Assembly (NCBI RefSeq): GCF_963966145.1
Contig: NC_091046.1
Coordinates: forward strand, 22,196,001-22,260,000
Reading direction: 5' to 3'
Source: Tenebrio molitor
Taxonomy: Eukaryota; Arthropoda; Insecta; Coleoptera; Tenebrionidae
DNA length: 64,000 nt
Shown piece by piece: positions 63,107 to 64,000 of the stretch. The position numbers and the translations under genes were made by a program. The notes beneath the pieces were generated by a model. The model had not been told where the DNA came from. It saw only the letters and a program-made list of their open reading frames with translations, and did no database searches. The number at the start of each line of letters is the position of its first letter. Positions within the stretch are counted from its first letter, which is position 1.

Positions 63107-63400
63107 GTCCGGTAGATGCTCGATTGCATCATCAATTTGAGTCCGGTAGGCGAGTTATAACAGTATCAGAGCCGGAAAGTGTCACTTAGCAACACCTACC
63201 GGACTGTTTTCCTTTTATACATCAAATCTGACATTGAAAAGTGAAGAAGTCAAAAAATATTCGATCTAAAAAAACAATAGCAACGGCCGTTGCCACAGGA
63301 AAAAAGGTGATGCTATTTTCACAATATAATGTGATTTGTTAATTTTTGAAATAAAATTATGATGCACAAGAGACTTCCAGTATGAAATAAAATACATTAC
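63107..63400 (+). repeat. 98-bp CCGGTAG MITE and block, second copy
   Basis: 63107-63204 matches 41312-41409 over its whole 98 bp with scattered substitutions; 63209-63400 matches 41413-41600. The order is the same in both places. Confidence 0.75.
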
Positions 63401-63406
63401 GATATA

Positions 63407-63870
63407 CATCCGGTAGTACTTGTAACAGGTACTCGTTTAGACATTATGGATGAGGCGACGTTAGTGCTCTACTTTTGTCCGATAGTGTACATCCGGTAGT
63501 ACTTGTAACAGGTACTCGTTTAGACATTCTAGACTCGGCTCCTAACGTCGCCTCGTCCATAATGTCTAACTCGTACTGTTACAAGTAACCTATCGGACTT
63601 ATAACGTAAATTACTATTATTGTGTTCGCGCATTGTAAAGTCGACAGTTTTTTTTTGTTTTAATTTAATATTAAAAAGGTACGCCACTGGGCTACTCCCC
63701 TCTATTTTCTTCGCGCAGTTTTCTAACTCCCCCCCATGTACATCTCGATGAAATAAGCTCTAACAGGTACTCGTTTAGACATTCTTGACTCGACTCCTAA
63801 CGTCGCCTCCTCCATAATGTCTAACTCGCACTGTTACAAGTAACCTACCGGACTTATAACGTAAATTGCT
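63407..63870. repeat. CCGGTAGTACTTG hairpin cluster
   Basis: A half copy (63407-63488), a full copy (63489-63612) and a copy lacking its first stem (63755-63866) of the hairpin at 42979-43100. All share AACAGGTACTCGTTTAGACA, CTAACGTCGCC and AATGTCTAACTCG. Confidence 0.78.
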
Positions 63871-64000
63871 ATTTTCGTACCAAACACCTCTTTTGTCCAT
63901 ACAACAAAATAACGCCATTCTTTTTTGCTGATGTTCAACTACCACTGAACCTGATACATGTAATTTTCATTAATTTGTTATTTTATTAATGTGGCTTCGG

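Noticed and set aside
1..64000. CRISPR arrays, operons, ribosome binding sites, bacterial promoters
   Set aside because: The sequence is eukaryotic; the regular repeats present (39007, 51261) lack unique spacers of constant length and belong to tandem arrays.

Overview
The window is AT-rich eukaryotic DNA, almost certainly from an arthropod and most likely an insect. Indications are a 64-bp spliced intron in a THAP-domain gene, a first coding exon resembling PLEKHJ1, R1/I-type LINE sequence, DUF4817-type and DD34E/DD34D Tc1/mariner transposases, and very many TA-flanked miniature transposons. I suspect a beetle but nothing here proves it. There are no operons, rRNA genes, convincing tRNA genes or CRISPR arrays.

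Host genes are sparse. The credible candidates are one exon of a PLEKHJ1-like PH-domain protein (13689-13806, +), a two-exon THAP-domain gene carrying one in-frame stop (35019-35483, +), and a possible exon on the opposite strand beside it (35593-35691, -). The rest is largely mobile DNA in layers.

Layout: 0.8-4 kb holds two large terminal-inverted-repeat (TIR) elements and a CAGGGTG-type MITE. 4.6-8.5 kb and 25-30.7 kb are two copies of one long repeat that differ by at least a dozen insertions, so each copy shows the other's empty sites. 8.9-12.4 kb holds decayed tyrosine-recombinase and YqaJ-like fragments. 15.9-19.9 kb is a 3.9-kb segment bounded by near-identical inverted arms with related elements inside. 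20-24.7 kb is a run of MITEs around a MULE-like fragment. 31.2-34.3 kb is a truncated Ty1/copia element (- strand) split by a MITE between protease and integrase. 36.3-37.5 kb is a deleted Tc1 element. 42-43.1 kb is an array of palindromic units. 46.1-51.9 kb is a Ty3/gypsy element (- strand) with both LTRs, a dimeric tandem-repeat leader and an unexplained 3.5-kb interior. 52-53 kb encodes a restriction-like-endonuclease retroelement C-terminus. 53-56.5 kb holds long-TIR elements, a twin MITE pair, a Helitron helicase fragment and a DUF4817 relic. 57.6-60.8 kb is a mariner, two fused Tc1 elements and a LINE fragment, best explained by one deletion. 60.8-64 kb is MITEs and hairpins.

The strongest unexplained signal is a set of about a dozen nested hairpins of unlike sequence but like design: long outer stems around a GC-richer core carrying CTCG/CGAG motifs. 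All calls rest on reading the sequence alone; no database search or alignment program was run.
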